From Datnioides undecimradiatus (taxonomy: Eukaryota > Chordata > Actinopteri > Lobotiformes > Datnioididae), in assembly GCA_008933995.1 (NCBI GenBank), contig WARS01000011.1, forward strand, positions 14,599,516 to 14,663,515: a stretch of DNA of 64,000 nucleotides. The letters run 5' to 3'. The notes under the pieces are model-generated. The model was not told the origin of the DNA. It searched no databases and saw only the letters and a list, made by a program, of their open reading frames with translations. How positions within the stretch are numbered: position 1 is the stretch's first letter; each line of letters starts with the position of its first letter. The translations under genes were made by a program, and so were the position numbers. This document shows positions 1-15,131 of this stretch, piece after piece.

Positions 1-3000
1 ATTCTTTACAGGAGGAAGTGTTTCTTTTGACTCATGCGTCTCTGAGGAACCGTCATTGGAATGAACAGGGTCCTGCTTTTGATGCTCTTTCATGCTGTAG
101 AAATTCAGCTTTACTGTAGGTTTAATGTATTGGAGCATTTTAGTACTGTGTTTGAATGTGTGATATGTAACAGCCATTGCAGCGAATGAAATTGAAACGT
201 TAATTTTAATGTCATATTCAGAATCAGATAGACGCAGGTGAAACAATAAAGCCTGCTGCACACGTTCTTTTGTGTAAGTAGGAACGGCTGTGAAAAGCTT
301 AACAGGGAATCAGTCAACATCCCATGCAGCGTTGCATCAGATTGCGAAAAAGCAATTTAACCAGGAGGAGATGAATTGTTTGGAATTGCACTAATATCAG
401 AGTGAGGGAATCCCCTTAATGCCAATATAAGAGCACACAGAAAGCCAAGTTCCCATGGTATACTGATAAGAAAATAGAGGACCGTGCAGACCTCCAGCTT
501 TGGCTTTAATATCTGATGTGAAAGAGAAACAGAAACGGGAGATTGGATGTTGAGTCGATTGAGTCGTCCGCTCCCATTTGAGCGCTTTCTCCAAATAGCA
601 ACCAGTCACTTGATTATAGATAGATCGCGAGGAAGGGAAGAAAGTTGCTTCCACTCTGCCTGGATTTGAGTCAAACACAGGTCCATGCTGCGACAACCGT
701 GGCAAAGTCATTGGGTGCGATAAATGGCCTCCTCCAGAGACAGATTGCTAACTGTTAAATTTAGAACACATCACCGCCCATTCACCGCCTCCCTGTAGGG
801 CAGCCAAAATGAACACCCAAGTGTATTGCAATGTTTGATCACCCTAAGTCTTTAAGATCCAGCAGAGCAATTTTCTTTATTTGTCTGCGGGAACTTTAAA
901 AAGAAACCTTTCTCCACGCCTTCATTTTGAGGGCCCAAGTGTCAGAATCAGTGTCGGAATCACACAGCACAGCAATTGTTTTTAATCTATTATCGGCCTC
1001 AATTTGTCTAATCATTAACTTCATCGGATGTGATCCAAATCCAAAGATGAAAAAGTAACTAAGTAGTTCTGATTGTGGGTCCTGAGGTTAATCTTTTCAA
1101 ATATCTGGTCGAATGGGCCCACAAGCTAAGTTCTCCAAGTGGCAATTCACTGAACTGAAACCTTCCCAAACAAAACCTCAACAATTTCCCGGCTCCGTTC
1201 TCTCAGCCTCCCTCCTGTTTGCTTTGGCTGCCGTCCACACAGCCATCTGAGCCACCAGCTCACTGACTAAGACCAAGGCTGACTCCTTCAGCCTGTGGCC
1301 TGGGGTGGTTGTCTGCCATCCACGCTGTCATACACAACTCAGGCCAGCTCTAAAGGGTGGATGAATAATGGACGAGTGCAGTCCAGAGGTTTTTCATCTC
1401 CTCAGCCAGTGTACGTGGAGCTGTTGTCTCCCCTTTCCCCACGTCTGTGACGCCCACATCAAGAGCCAGTGTTTCTAAGGATGTGTTCTCTTCAGCTCAA
1501 CAGAGAAAGAGCAGAAATGTTTGTTATGACACTAGATTAAGAGTTACTGTTAAAACAGTAAAACAACTTTCTTTGTGAGGCACAATGTGTGCATTTCTAT
1601 TTAGGACAATCCTGATTGTGTTATTTCATAAATTCCAAAAGCAAGTCTGAGCCTGGTTTGAACTAGATGGAAAATACTGCTGTTGTGGAAGCAGAAAATG
1701 TGCCGATAGTAGTTGCTAAGAAACTGCTGAGGTGTTGGTGTCGGACAGTGATAATTATACTACTGGAATGTGATCACTTGTGAATAATTTATCCAGGATG
1801 AGATAGAGAGACAAGAGCACGGGGAATGTTGCATTCCCCCATATGTGTCAGAACCAAAGTAAACACAGTGATGAGGAGTCTGCTAATGGAGCCACTTGGA
1901 AGACCTCCGGCATAGCCAAATGAAAGGCAGCCGTGCCAGCGAGCGTGATCTAAATAAGTGTTATAACGATTTTGGCTGGAGGAATCCTCAGATGGAGAGA
2001 ATGACAGAGTCTACATCAGGATTCAGTGGGAAACGCAGCAGACATTGTAACAGCTTGTTACCACAATGAATATAACAGCTGTCACAACTTGCCAAGTGAG
2101 AGCTGAATGACTGCTCCATTTTGTTAAGCAAAATTTGAATTGCCTGTCTCCTTCAATATACATTCACACTCATACATTCACTCCCCTTTGTCTGGCAATT
2201 TCTGCAGATTTACATTAACTCGGCATTGATCCTAGAGAAGGAACTGAATCGCTGCATAATGCTCACTCTGGATAAGCGTTGGCTGACGGGGGTCAGTCAG
2301 TCAGTCTGCGCCAGCTTTTACTTTGCATTCACAGTTCAAAACAGTCAAAGAAAACCCAGTTGCATACTTACAGAAAGAAATGTCATTCAGTTTGTTTTTG
2401 TCAATTCATGCCTGTACACAGAGGAGTTTCAGCAGCTCAGTCTTTGGGTGTCATTGCCAAAAAGCAACTTTAAAGTTTTAAGCATCTTCAAGCAGTATTA
2501 ATAAGGAGTTTAACACAAAACTTCAGTTAACCTGGACCATGTGGGTGTGGTTTGACCAGGTTTGATTGACAGAACAATCTTAAATGTTGCTGAAATCTGA
2601 TTGGAGCACTTTTCCAACTAAGCCACTGTTATAGTAAGGATCTGGTTGAGAAAGTGTGTTTTCAGGGACTTTATTTTAGTTGATATTGCACTTACTTACT
2701 GTGTGTTGCTAAATCAATTTAAGATCAAATTACTAGGGTTAATAGGGCTCCAGCAATTAATTTTTGCCCAGGGCTTTCTTGCAAGCTCATCGGGCTACGG
2801 AGACAATCACTGCATTTGCAGCTTATTAATGCAACATCAATGGTCGCAGAGCTGGCAGCACTTCAAGGCTGCACATTGTTGTTGCTGGCAGTGTAAAAGT
2901 GGTTATAGCTGCATATTTCATCTACTAACAACCATCCTGGGTGGCAAGTTAACACATTTGCTTTTCTAGAGGCGTATTTGGAAAAAGATATGATATGACA

Positions 3001-6000
3001 AGGAATCTCCTTTCAGCCTGTTTTATACACTGACGGCCTGCAGCAGGATCTCAAACGTCACGATCATAGAGATAGCAATTATCAATCTTTTTCAACGTGT
3101 GCAGCATTTTAATATCGCTGAGTGCACTCAGGCTCAGCTTGGTGCTATGTATGTTACCAATTAGCTGGAAGTCTTACAGTTTATGAAATGTCTGCACAAA
3201 TGTCTGCGTACGCACTCATCTTCCTTTTCATCACGGATAAAACTAGCAAAACACACACAATATCTTTTTGTGTTTGAAAAGACGTCATCCGCACAGAAAC
3301 ACCCGCACTGTAGCTATTTGAACTCAGCCCAATACACAGCCAATGGCACAACGCCTGTGCAAAGCCAATGGATCACCGGCACCCATGCTGTGTGTTTGAG
3401 CTGTGAACTCCTCTCAGTCAGTGCAGACAGGCCTTGCAGGCTGCAGCTAGCTAAGATATCTGCCCAGAACCTCAAGCCAATCAAAGCAGGAAAAATAGGA
3501 ATCGCTTGCGATGTGATTACTTCAAAGAACAATCCTTTCAGATTTGCATGAAGAGCAAATGATATTCTGCAACGAAAAAAGGGACACACACTGTTTTCCA
3601 TATCAATTTCTCACCAGTGCCTTAGTTTTCTTGCTTGGGTATTGATTTTAAAATGAGGACACCTGTGGCTGCTTCTGCATTTTGTTGGCCCACAAAAATC
3701 CCTTTTTTCATTGCGTTTCATTGTTCATTTACCTGTTGATTAGATTGAGATGCTCGGTGACCCTGCATATTTCACCTCATGGGAGATGGTAAAATGACTG
3801 CATCTGACATTATGATATATATTTCCATGGCTAAAACCTTGTACGGCTTGTAAATGTCATGGATAACACACTAGGGAGATTTCCGCGCACAGTGCTGCAA
3901 GAAAAATAGGGATTGTATTTACAAATATGAATTTATGGAGACTTCAGGCATGGATTTGATAGCTGGTGTCTGTCATATTCATCTTTTTCTTTTTTAATGG
4001 AAACCATGGAACATTAGAAAAAAGAATGTATATTCATCGACCTGCCAGTTATATACTTAAAGGACTGAAGACCAACAAACAAACAAACAAAACAGAAACA
4101 GCACAAACAAAAATACTGCCCATGTTTCTTAGAGCAGTAGCAGATGAATTAATCCCATATATTGTCTTAATTGAAGTCATTGAGGTGCAATGCACTCAAT
4201 CCATCTTGGGCAGGCTGTAGTAAATTTCTTGTAGTACTCTATAACAGAGTATGTTCATTTATCCACTAAAATGTTTGAGTTCCCCGATCGAGACGGGCCC
4301 ACGGCTTTGGTTATTTTTGAGTTTTGTTGTTTTTACACGCAGCAAGCAGCAAACAGAGCAGCAGTAAGGCCTCTGCTGAGTTCATGACTAGTGAGGTATT
4401 GTCGGTACAGTACATTAAATCTTAGAGGGACTGTGGTTGAGAATACCTCATCTGAAGTTTGGACTAGAGTACTGTGTCCCACAGTAATATGACTTTCTCT
4501 TTAGCTTCAGCTATATTTCCTCTTAAGTGGTAATTAGCAAACATTAGCCTACAGATGTGCTAAACTAAGAAGTTGAAGATTATGAGCACAACACAGCACG
4601 TAGACATTATTTTTGTGAGCATGTTAGTGTGTCGACGATAGCATTTAACTCTACTGCTGTGTGTAAGCACAGCCTCTGGCCTCAGCCGGGGCCAATGGCA
4701 TAGCAAAGCCAAGAATAATCAGCAAGTTTAGTAATTCCACCTCAGTAAAAGTCATAAACATTTCGACCCCTTTAATTACAGACTTTACCTGATTAAAAAA
4801 AAAGTCTTCATTAACTCCGCTCCACTTTATGACCTGCATCAGATAATTAGAGTTCTAGTCACTCTGGGAGCAACATTTGTTGTGGCTGGTCTAAGCACTT
4901 ACCCAGCCAAAGCAATACAGAGGCATTTGCATCAGAACACATTAACTCCGCCGTGTCCTCCATAATGATGGAAAGGCTTCGTCCTCTGTCGGACACAAAA
5001 GTTTTTTTTTCTGGACAACACACTCGCACGTCCATGCCCATGCCTGTGGGCAGGACTGCTCTTCCATAATGATGTTGTGAATGCAGAGGCTAAAGGTCAG
5101 CCTCCGTCCTTTTGTCTCTCAGCTGCAGAAGCTGGAGGATATGTCCATGGCTACCACAGCACATTAAGCAGACAGTCGCGAGCTTTTTCGGAGCTTTGGT
5201 TAACCTTACTTCACTCTAGACCCAGATTCTTCATGGAAAAAGCGTAATGCGTGTCTGTACTCATCGCCTTGTATCTGTTTTGCTATAATAAACCAAATTT
5301 GTTTTGTTCTGACTTAGCAGACAGTGCTGCTCTAAGAAAAAAGAACATAAATGACACTCCTAAGATAAAACCTGAAAGCAGGATCAGTGCGGCTGACTCT
5401 CTGGAGGGGCTGTAAATTCCCCCTCTGGCCATTTTCCTCTGAGGATGAAATCAGAACAACTTTCTAAACCTTTCAGCAATTCTCAGCTTATAGAAGTGTC
5501 TATTTTTATTTTCGAAAAAAATCCCAAAGCAGCTTAATGGGAACAGTCTCCCGGTGCCTTGTGGTAAAAGATGTTCTCCTCAATGCTCTTGGAATTTTAC
5601 GGCCAGACACCGCTCAGGTTTAGAAACTTTTAGCAGGTGTAACTGTGAAGAGATTACTGCGTTTTGAAACCGATTTGGAGCCTTTTACATGTGATAAGGA
5701 TTAAATTATTAATCTGAAGCTAATAGTTTAATCAAACTGAATTCTAAATCAGATATGTATAATTATGAGATGTTGAATCGTAATCCATGCGTGCATTACA
5801 ACAAAACAGCAAAAGAGTTAGAAGTTTTATCCTCCTGAATAAAAATTGTTAGAGGCTTAGACTTGTCCTGATATTATAAAAAGGGACTGGATTTAGACCA
5901 AAATGTCAGCATCTAATTCAAAGGTCAGTATTTGCAACCAAGCACAATGCGGTGACTCAGCGCTGTGACCTTGTAATGGTATGTTATCTGTGACGGCGAA

Positions 6001-9000
6001 TGATAAGCATGTAGTAGAGAGCTGACTGCTTCGGCGCTGGGTTTGTCATTGTCCTGGTAGCTCACTCCAGATAATTAGCTGCGGGAAAGTGGAGTGTCTT
6101 GTCCTTTTCAAGCCTGTTTGTTGATCAAAGGCATTTGACGGGCTCGCTAATCCCCTCTGACTGACTAGAAGGGAACAGTGGCATCGGAGTGTGGAGTGGC
6201 AGCTGACATGCACAAGAACTTTAAACGACACAGACCTCTTTGGCGCCACTTGAGCTCATGTCTTAGATTTCCCCTTGTGAATCAGAGAACTTATGAAATT
6301 GCACTTATTTTAAGGACGAGGCCGGCTGGTTTTCTTTCCTGTTAGTGGCACCAAGGCCCCTGATTTCTATTTAAGATGCAAATTTTTGAAAATGGGACAC
6401 AAATATATGTATACTTTAAAAAAAAATGCTTAAAATAGGCTAAAACTAAAGTGCAGTGTTCAGTAATGGCAACGATATAAAGGAGTATCACTCTAGAATA
6501 GGTTGATGGAAATGAGGAACGCTGACGTGACTGATCAGCTGTTTATTCAGCAAGAGAAGGAGAAGAAGAAGAAACTTTTGTTGCTCTCTCCATTTTTCTC
6601 CAAAGATGCCCAAGGCAACTTGTTTTGTTTCTTCTTCAGATTCCCCCCCCTTGAGGTTTATTGGCAGCCATTTTAAAAGTTTGCTTCAAATTTGCATAAC
6701 AATTAGTACTCGGCTATGGATGTGTTGTAATAGGTTCCTTAGCATATAGTACAGAGGAATAAGGTATATCCAGTGTTGACTTCACAAATAGTACTTAAAT
6801 GTTTTGTTGATGATTAGAAAAAAATAGAAAACAGTGAGTCTCATAGTTTCAGCCCTCTGGGGAAAATGTAAACACAGCATTGGCGTGAATATACAGTTTA
6901 CGTGGAGAATGTGTCAGTAAACAGCGGCCTGCAAGATAAGCATTTATTGGACCACCTGACGAATGTAAGTCCAATATATCTTTAAACTCTGAAACACACA
7001 CACATTCCACACGCTCAACCTGCTGAAATCTCTTATTAACACTGACAAGAGCAAAATGTTTCAACGCGTCATCATGCTCATGAAAATGGAATAGGCCAAG
7101 GGCTTAAATGCACACGCAGTTTGTGTAGTGATAAGCAATGGCGTACAGGGGCGTAGAAAGGCTGCACCGCAATCAGTTTAGGTGCAAACATCAATCAGAA
7201 ATACCACAGAGCATCACACACACTGGGCATACTTAGAAATCAAATATTGGTAGATAAATAGTCGAATCAAACATGAATACGTGTTCATCTTATAGTTTCC
7301 AAATACTTTGGTCTGGTCGTACATGCTGCGCTCAAAGCTTGTAGCTCTCAACCAACTGCTGAGGTAAATATCTGCCACTTTAGGTGCTACCTGCTCCACA
7401 ATGTTCACCAGCTACTCACTTAACTTTGTCAGACTGCTGTGTTGGTGCCGGGCAGGGAGCATATAGTGGGTTCATCAGACACCTTGTGCAGAAACAGCTG
7501 CCTGCAGGGGATTGGAAACAGACCAGAGACTAAATCAGTGCCTTCTAACTAAAACAATGAACCGAAGGATGTTTAAACACTCTGCGGAGACGAGGGGAAC
7601 TGCAGTGTTGGGCGATAATCATCTGTGGGTTTCAGTAATAACAAAAACCTATCGATTGCTGCAGCTTCGAGAAAGTAAATAGCGAACTCGAGCAACATTT
7701 TACGAGACAATCATTCAATTTATTTAACGACGGTGGTTAAAAATGACCTTTTATCTAAATTGAAAAGGTGCTGGCTGCAGTTCTCACTTTTGTTCTCTCC
7801 TGCAATTCAAATTCAAATTCAGAGGACATAAATCCTCCACACAGAACAATAGCCAGTGTCAACATGGAAGCTCTTTTGCACTCCTCCGGTCTCTGTCTTA
7901 CTTCATCACCTTCCTCCTTTTGTGCTTTCAACAGAAGCTCTTGAGCTGACAACTTAAATGGGTCTTGAGGAGGACAACAAATACCATTTAAAATGGCAGC
8001 CTCTGTCACCAGGGAGTTTCACTCCATCTCTGCTACTTAAAGCCATTTGGGAAATTAACTGAACAGCCAGAGTTTTCTCCGAACATCCTGTGGACAACAC
8101 CGCGAGTGCTCTGGAAGTAAGTTAAGGGCTTACATGCCCTGACAAACGTGCATTTAAATTCTGAACATTATTATTATAACTGAAGATGTTTTGGGTCATA
8201 TTTTACAGCCGGTGTTCGATGATGGGCGTGATTTAAAGTGTCAGGATCCCTCGAAGCCAAAGCCTTGCTCCTGTCAAGCAAAGATTAATTTTTCTTGCTG
8301 GGTTTTAAAATGTAAATTAGTACCCCTGCAATTACAATAAGCCACTTGGGCAGATCACTAAGAGGGTGAGTGGAAATGCAAGGGGATGTAGCCCAAATTT
8401 CCAGACCCTATACATTCCCTGGTCAGTTCAACCAGTGAGGGATGGGATCTGTGAGGATGGGAAAACTCATGTCTTTCTCCTAATTCATGACATTGTTTCT
8501 TTTCACTGTCATATTAGGGATAGTTGTTAACTAACGCTAGAAGTGCTAGAGGTCGTGTGTCATGGAGGAACACTGACCACAATTTATATGTGGCCTGTGA
8601 AAACCATGCTATACACACTCAGCTCATGAGGCCAAGTATAAGTAAGTTAGTAAAGTCAGTTTATGTCTACAGTCAACGAATCTCATCAAAAGCAGGTATT
8701 TGGCAGTGAAAATAATGGCCGGGTATTGCCGGAACTGGCTGAATTAACTTTGTAATTGTGGTTACTGTAACTAATATGCAATAACATGCAGTTCTAACAA
8801 ACGGCACTTTACTTCCTGCCGTGCATTTCTGTTGTGCAGCAGTGCGAGATCCAGCACAAGGCCGACCATAAAAGGTAATTCTGAAGGACGCTAATCAGTA
8901 TACTGTGACTAATATTCATCAGTTGGTTGTTGAACATCCTGCTTCATAATCGGGGTTTGTGTAAGTGTGCCTTGAACTTTGCTTTGTTTCGGGCAAACTC

Positions 9001-12000
9001 TGTAATCGTAATTGCCATTTTCCTTTATTAGTTGGATTAATTGATGTTGATGATGTTAATCATGTATGGGATCACTGTTTTGTAACTTTGTAAATCAGTT
9101 GTTATAAACAGAACATTTTTTAGATGATATAAGAAATCATGGTGTGGATCTAACTGTATTTCTGCCTCCATCTCAGTTATTGACTTATTCAGGGCTGAGG
9201 AACCCATTCCCTGCAAACACGCATAACGTAACTGATGGCACAGCTCATATATTAATCTGACCATTGAAAAATCCTTTTTAATGGCTGCTTTTCACTGCAC
9301 AACACACAGTGTCGGCCTGCTAATGAGGTCTGTTTGTGAATGACAGAGCTAAACCCGTGGAGTGGCAGTGTATCTTTCCATGCTCCGTCAGTGTCACGTC
9401 AGCACCAGCATCTGGCAGCAGAAATGCTGCGCGTCTCTGTGGTACAGTTGCACTAATTGTTTTGTCAGCCAGAAATCCCAGCAAAACAAATTGAATCTGG
9501 GTGTCAGAAATGTTCCTGTTGCGCTTCTAGTCTGGCCATTAAACATGAGCATGCTGAATCTTTGTGTAGTACATTACGTAGAGTTCAGATGAGGCAGCAT
9601 TTTCAGAGTATACGGCTTCCATATCGTGACGTATTTCCAAGTTGAACAGGATAAGCTAGCGGGACAAAACATTTCGATGAATCTACTTTGACAGTTAAAA
9701 AGTGGGCGTGTCATAACAAACTCAAAACATTTGGTCCAGCTAACAAATGCCAGCTCTTGCTAGCTAGCTAACAAATGAAGTTTGACGCCCCGCTAAAAGT
9801 TGAGGATTGATTGACGGGTGAATTGGTTGAAATTGGTTGCTTCATGCTGATGTAAGCTTGTGTCATATTTTTATAGCATATCGTAGTGCACAGTATGAAT
9901 ATATGTAATTTGATGTGAACAAAATATTTGAAAGTTAAAATAACATTTGCAGTATTATTCACTAAATTATTGGGCACAGGTGCAAAATCAGGGGTGGTAG
10001 CCTTAAACTAAATGTGTGTTATTTGCAAATGACCAACAACACATGCAGGACCATAATGATAACAGTGACAAATGCTAAAATGTTTGTCCTGTTAAACACA
10101 TAATAGTCAGACAAATGCTACATACAACTACCTCGCAACATATTTTAGCCACGAAGGCTTCAACACCTCACTCCACACAGGGGACTGAAAACAAAGAAAT
10201 ATTGTACATTCTCTGCGATAAGATCTAAATGTTTCTGCGAGGAGCATTACCCATCTCTGTGGAGAAAATTTGACTTGACAAAGATCGGAGGGATGCTCTG
10301 CTAGAGATTTGTGTGGGAGGAAATAAGTTCTGACGATGTTGATGCAAGTCCATTTGTTGCTGGTGGAGGTCAAAGAAGGCAAAGCATTACATAATGCCCC
10401 TTCAGGTCAAAGTACAGTAAATTGAAAGAAGGCTCAAAACTACTTTCACCCCTGGGTACCTTCAGTCTGAACCGAACACCAGTGTGGACATTAAACAATG
10501 CGGTGTAATGAAATTGCCTCAGAGCGGTGTTCAAACTCTATACGTGCCAAAACACACAAGGGAGATCATTAAAAGTGAGAAGAGATGGACTCCCATTTGC
10601 CAGCCACCTTACCAAACTCTGAGACGGTCTATTAGTTTGGCACAGCAACCCGATCTGTGTTTACTGCTCAGTCCAAACACGAGTGTCAGTAACTATGTGC
10701 TTTGACACAAACAGAGAACTCTCAGTGGCCTGATCTACCATTCTTTTCATGCCGTGGCTGGTGTGAAAGGCGCCTCACATGCAGTATTATGCAGACACTC
10801 TAATGAATTCGCTTATAAATGGGTATTTCAATAACAATTCTGTTCCCAGAATTGTGAGTACATTTAAGATCATAGCAGGTTCACTGTGGAGGCTTAGAAA
10901 ACATAGACGGGGATAGTGTGCGGATATGGCATCATTAAAAGTTCCTGGTTCGTTCGCTGCTGCTCGCAGTCGGTGTCAAGTGATGGTTACATTCAATGGA
11001 ATTTTCCTCACTCCTCATTACGAAAGCCACCTGAATTTGGTCCACTGAATTGAACTGAACCCCCTGGGCGTGAGTCATAGATCGCCTTCTGGAGCGAATG
11101 TACTCAGAGTGTTGAAATTGACCTTTGAGTCATTCAAATCATTTGACTCTTTGCAGGACAACTGGCCTTCTGTGCTGCTATTGTCTAAATCACGAACCCC
11201 AAACTGGAGTTTCAGGCTCGGTAATTTAACCAAATCAGCTTGTACTTTTTTTTTTTATTCATCCATAAAGCAGAGACTACAGTCAGGTGATGATGACCCG
11301 GGCAGTGCCGTGCTGACGGGAATGGAGTCCCGCTGGTGCTGTGAAAAGTTATAGTTAACTTTGAATATCGCAGTGAATTTCTTTGCATCAAAGGTCGTTT
11401 TAACCCTGCAGAAAAAACGTTTCTGAGCTCACATGAAGCTTAAATTCTTTGTCTGCTTGATTCACGGTTCGTTTGAACATTTTTATTCTACTTCATAGTT
11501 CAATATTGAAGGTGTAGCTTTTTACGATTGCATGATTGTTCGGTGATATACGGAGAAGTCTCCGTCTAAGAGAGCGTAGCTCTCAGCCTGGTTTCAGACC
11601 TCAACATCTCAGATTTGTTGAATATTCTATGAGACCTGCTGTTCACGCAGTCTGAAGTAGAAACACAGAAAACTTTATCAGTAGATAGAAGTATTTTGTT
11701 GATAATTCATTCATACCTCATCAGATTATTACATTGTAATAATTATTATCCATTGCAATAGCAACATTTTGATAGTATATAATAATACCACAGCATTTTT
11801 AGGTAGACATCTGTGGATCATATAAATAACAAACACACTTTCCACACACCACACATCATAGTGATACACTGGTCGCAGTCTTTTCACACCACAGGTTTGC
11901 ACGTCAGGGTATTGCCCTGAGCTCTTCGGCGTTTCTCTGGATCAAAGGCCAATTGACATTAAACAACTTTGTTAAATTAGGTCAGCTTGACTTTGTCGGC

Positions 12001-15000
12001 ATGTTGTCACCAAAGGTCAAGTCATTCCTTTCTTAAATGCGAGACAGGGAAGAATTGGCAGGTATTAACATATTAATAATGTGCTGCTCTGCATATAAAT
12101 AGGTCTGGTGGATAGCTTAATTCTCTCACCAGTTAAAGGTCAGTCACAGTGCAACTTGTCTGGGTAAGATGAAACAGAAAAGAATACCAGATACTGAAGA
12201 CTTGCGGTGCTTTGACATCCTGGGAAATGTTTTATTCCGGTATTTTTCCTGATTTTTTTTTTGACTGCATCAAGCGTACTTGGTGAAATAGTGTGGCAAG
12301 CTATGGAGTTTCTAAATAAGTGCTTATTATACTTAATGATGCTCTTGCATAATGCTCAACCTGTCCCAAGTGTCATTTATTTGCATGCCTGTGGCGCATT
12401 CACTGGTCTGAGAGGTTCTTCATGCCTCGCTTCCATGCAAGCTGAAGCATGAAATAAATTTTACATGAGCTGAAGCTAATCCGCGGCAGGCTGATTAGGT
12501 GCTAAAAAGGGAGTAATTCACCAGATAATGAATACAGCTCGATAAAAATGTTCTGCAAATGTCAATGATGACGCATAATGCTTCAATAACTGTCACATTT
12601 TTTTTTTCTTCTTCTCCTTTCCCCCCCCATGGCTTTTAAGTCTCCTCTGTGCAATTCAGAAAAAAAAAACTGTGGCGAATGATGCCAGTTTTATAGAAAT
12701 ATGGATGAAAAACTCATTTATCATTCAACAAACAGCCTGTAGACATCAGCAGCAATCTCCCATCCACCTGCCGCAAACTAAAAGGAATGACTTAAGTGTT
12801 TTACAATCTGCAGCGTCGTGTAGTCGCAGGTTTCAGGCTCGCACAAACAGCTTGGTGTCTGCCTCTCAGAGTCAGGGGGCAGTTTGAACGTTTCTCCGTT
12901 TTTTTTTTTATGCCGTTTGTAAGAGCGCTTTGTGCTGTTCTAGAAATAATGAAGTAAAGGAGACAGGGCATCCTTGCATATAACTCTCTGAACAAAGAGG
13001 GATTTCTAGCATTTTAAAAGGAAGGGACAAAGAGGAGGACAGCTCAGCGGGGAGCAGGAAGAAGGAGGCTCTTGGGGTTGGTTGAGAAAAGGTCCAGGTT
13101 ACACCCGGTTATCTTTCCAGACACACAGACATACACACACTCCCATCCAAGCAACGGTGTTGGTGCCCATTGTGTGCTGGAGGCGAGGCACTCTGGTGAC
13201 ATTATGACAGTAGCTATTGTGTGCCAGTACTGAGCCGGGTACTTTATAATGCACTGGCAAAGCAGCGGCAGCCTGTGGCTTTGCAGGGCTGTCGGCGCGC
13301 TCCGTCGGTATGCACTGGCAGGGCAGATGTGACATTTAGCTGGCCGTTGCCCTGCTGGTCTCTCCTCCTTTGAGCTGGAAGAGGAGATAATGACATGGCT
13401 CACTCTCCCAGTCGGAGAGGTGCACTGTGTGCCCAGTGTCACACATGACCTTTAACACTTGCGTCACAATATTTGTCACTCTCATTTATCACAAGCTCAC
13501 CTTGATGAATTTCCCCGCTCGCCTGTGGCCGCAATCCTTCATCTCCACCCTGAAGCTTGGAATCGATATTGAAATGTCGGGATCTGCATTGTTGTCTGTC
13601 TGCGTGTGTGTGTTTGCGTGGTTCAATATTGTGATGCAAGCTACACAGGAGGAGTGGAATTTTAATCAGCGGTTCATAATTAAACAAAGAGTACCATAAC
13701 AAAGGCAGATAAGGTGGTCTTGGGATTTGCTGAGAACGAGGGAGAAAATGAAAACATCTCTAAGCCTCCTCACTTATCCTTGAATGTTTTACATCTGTAG
13801 CTACATGTAAAAATTAAGCGATAGCTGCCCGTGAGCACTAAACGTAATGTTTGCTTGTTGTTCAGGTTGTTATGACACAGGTCATTTAATGAGAGGATTA
13901 ATGGCTTGATTCGATTAACTGAGATTTCACGACAAAGCGACACAGCTGTTTAAACTGGCAGTCTGGTTTAAGTGCAGGTAATCTTGCTCCTCTGCTGTGC
14001 TAGCGTGAAGATTACACTGCTGTTTATTATTATAAGCAGGGGTGTAACAATTCATGAATTAGCCTGAATCATTGGTCTACTTGGGTTTCGGTGGGACTTT
14101 CTTTGCCTTAGTATGCTCTGTGATCTGCTGTCAAGTTAACAAAGTAGGTAAGTAGATACAGGCTAGTGAGGTTGGGTGTGCAGGTCATACGATGAAGAGC
14201 TGGAAAAGCCTCAGACGTCATTAAGAAGTACCAAAATCATACCCCAGAACTGTGATATGCACCAAAACAACATGTCCCTCGGTTCCTTTGATTGTAAGAG
14301 CTACAATCAATCCATATCTTCTCCCAACTTAATGTTTCTCTGACAAGTGTGCATTAAATCCTATTAGAGGATCCTTCAATTTGTACCACCAGTGATCTGG
14401 AAACAGACGGGAAGATGTTGTGGCCCACTTCATTTGTTTTTTCGCCGTAGAGCGTGCGCGCGGTAAATGATGTCCCGTGCCCCCTCAATCGCTGGTTGGA
14501 GCCTACTCAGATCAGAGAGCCAGAAGATAAGTAGCTGATTCTCCGAATGAGATGTGCGCTTCCTTGGCAGGCAGTGAAAGACAGGGAGGAGGTGGAGGGG
14601 CGTTGGGGGTGGTGGTGGTGAGGGTTATATACAAAATGGCAGAACAAAGTTTAGTTGCTGAGGCAGAGACTGAGCTCCACAAGCCATGGGGTGGCTTTGA
14701 ATCAGATTCAAGCCGTGCTATCAGAGAAGTCAAGCAGCTCATTATTACATGAAGTGCATATTAAAGGGGGATTATAGACGTGAAAGTGGGCTCAAATGCT
14801 AATCCTCTTCAACAGGTGCAGGAGTGTTGATTACGGGAACGCTATGAGTGGTTCAATGAGTGTTTCCTCACTGCTGCTGCAGATAGTGATGAAAAAATCT
14901 GTATGCTCTTTGTATTTCAATGTTCAGTTTTCAAACGTGATGTCACCGTGATGTGTTTTCATATTAGGTTTCCCTCAGAACGCGAAAATTCCCCAAACTA

Positions 15001-15089
15001 CAATCTCATAAGAACAGCATTAGAGAATGTAAAAACTGAATGGGCTACTGTTGTGTATTTACATTTAAGTAGAATAGGACAAGGACATG
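1..15089. other. Unique non-coding sequence, no gene found
   Basis: No exon, RNA gene or clear mobile element is recognised. The longest open frame is 132 codons (13044-13442, minus) and matches nothing I know. Only short homopolymers (C near 6647, T near 11247 and 12600) and small G/A-rich patches stand out. Confidence 0.7.
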
Positions 15090-15131
15090 TCTTTATTTAT
15101 TGTGTTTTTCCAAAAACACAATAAATAAAGA
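15090..15131. repeat. 42-bp near-perfect palindrome (20-bp arms, CC centre)
   Basis: The left arm (15090-15109) and right arm (15112-15131) are exact reverse complements; only the central CC is unpaired. Each arm is AT-rich and contains overlapping AATAAA motifs on its own strand, so poly(A)-signal hexamers point outward on both strands. No duplicated flank is obvious. Confidence 0.95.

Noticed and set aside
7755-8009. 84-codon minus-strand frame with plausible protein-like composition
   Set aside because: No family match and no supporting splice or promoter context.
13044-13442. 132-codon open frame on the minus strand, the longest in the left part
   Set aside because: No recognisable domain, low-complexity Ser run, no flanking splice signals that extend it, and overlapping open frames in other phases. 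Most likely chance.
14552-14752. 66-codon + frame with an internal ATG after TATATAC (MAEQSLVAEAETELHKPWGG)
   Set aside because: It looks gene-like, but the first half is a glycine run from a GGT repeat, no homology is recognised and no splice signals support it.
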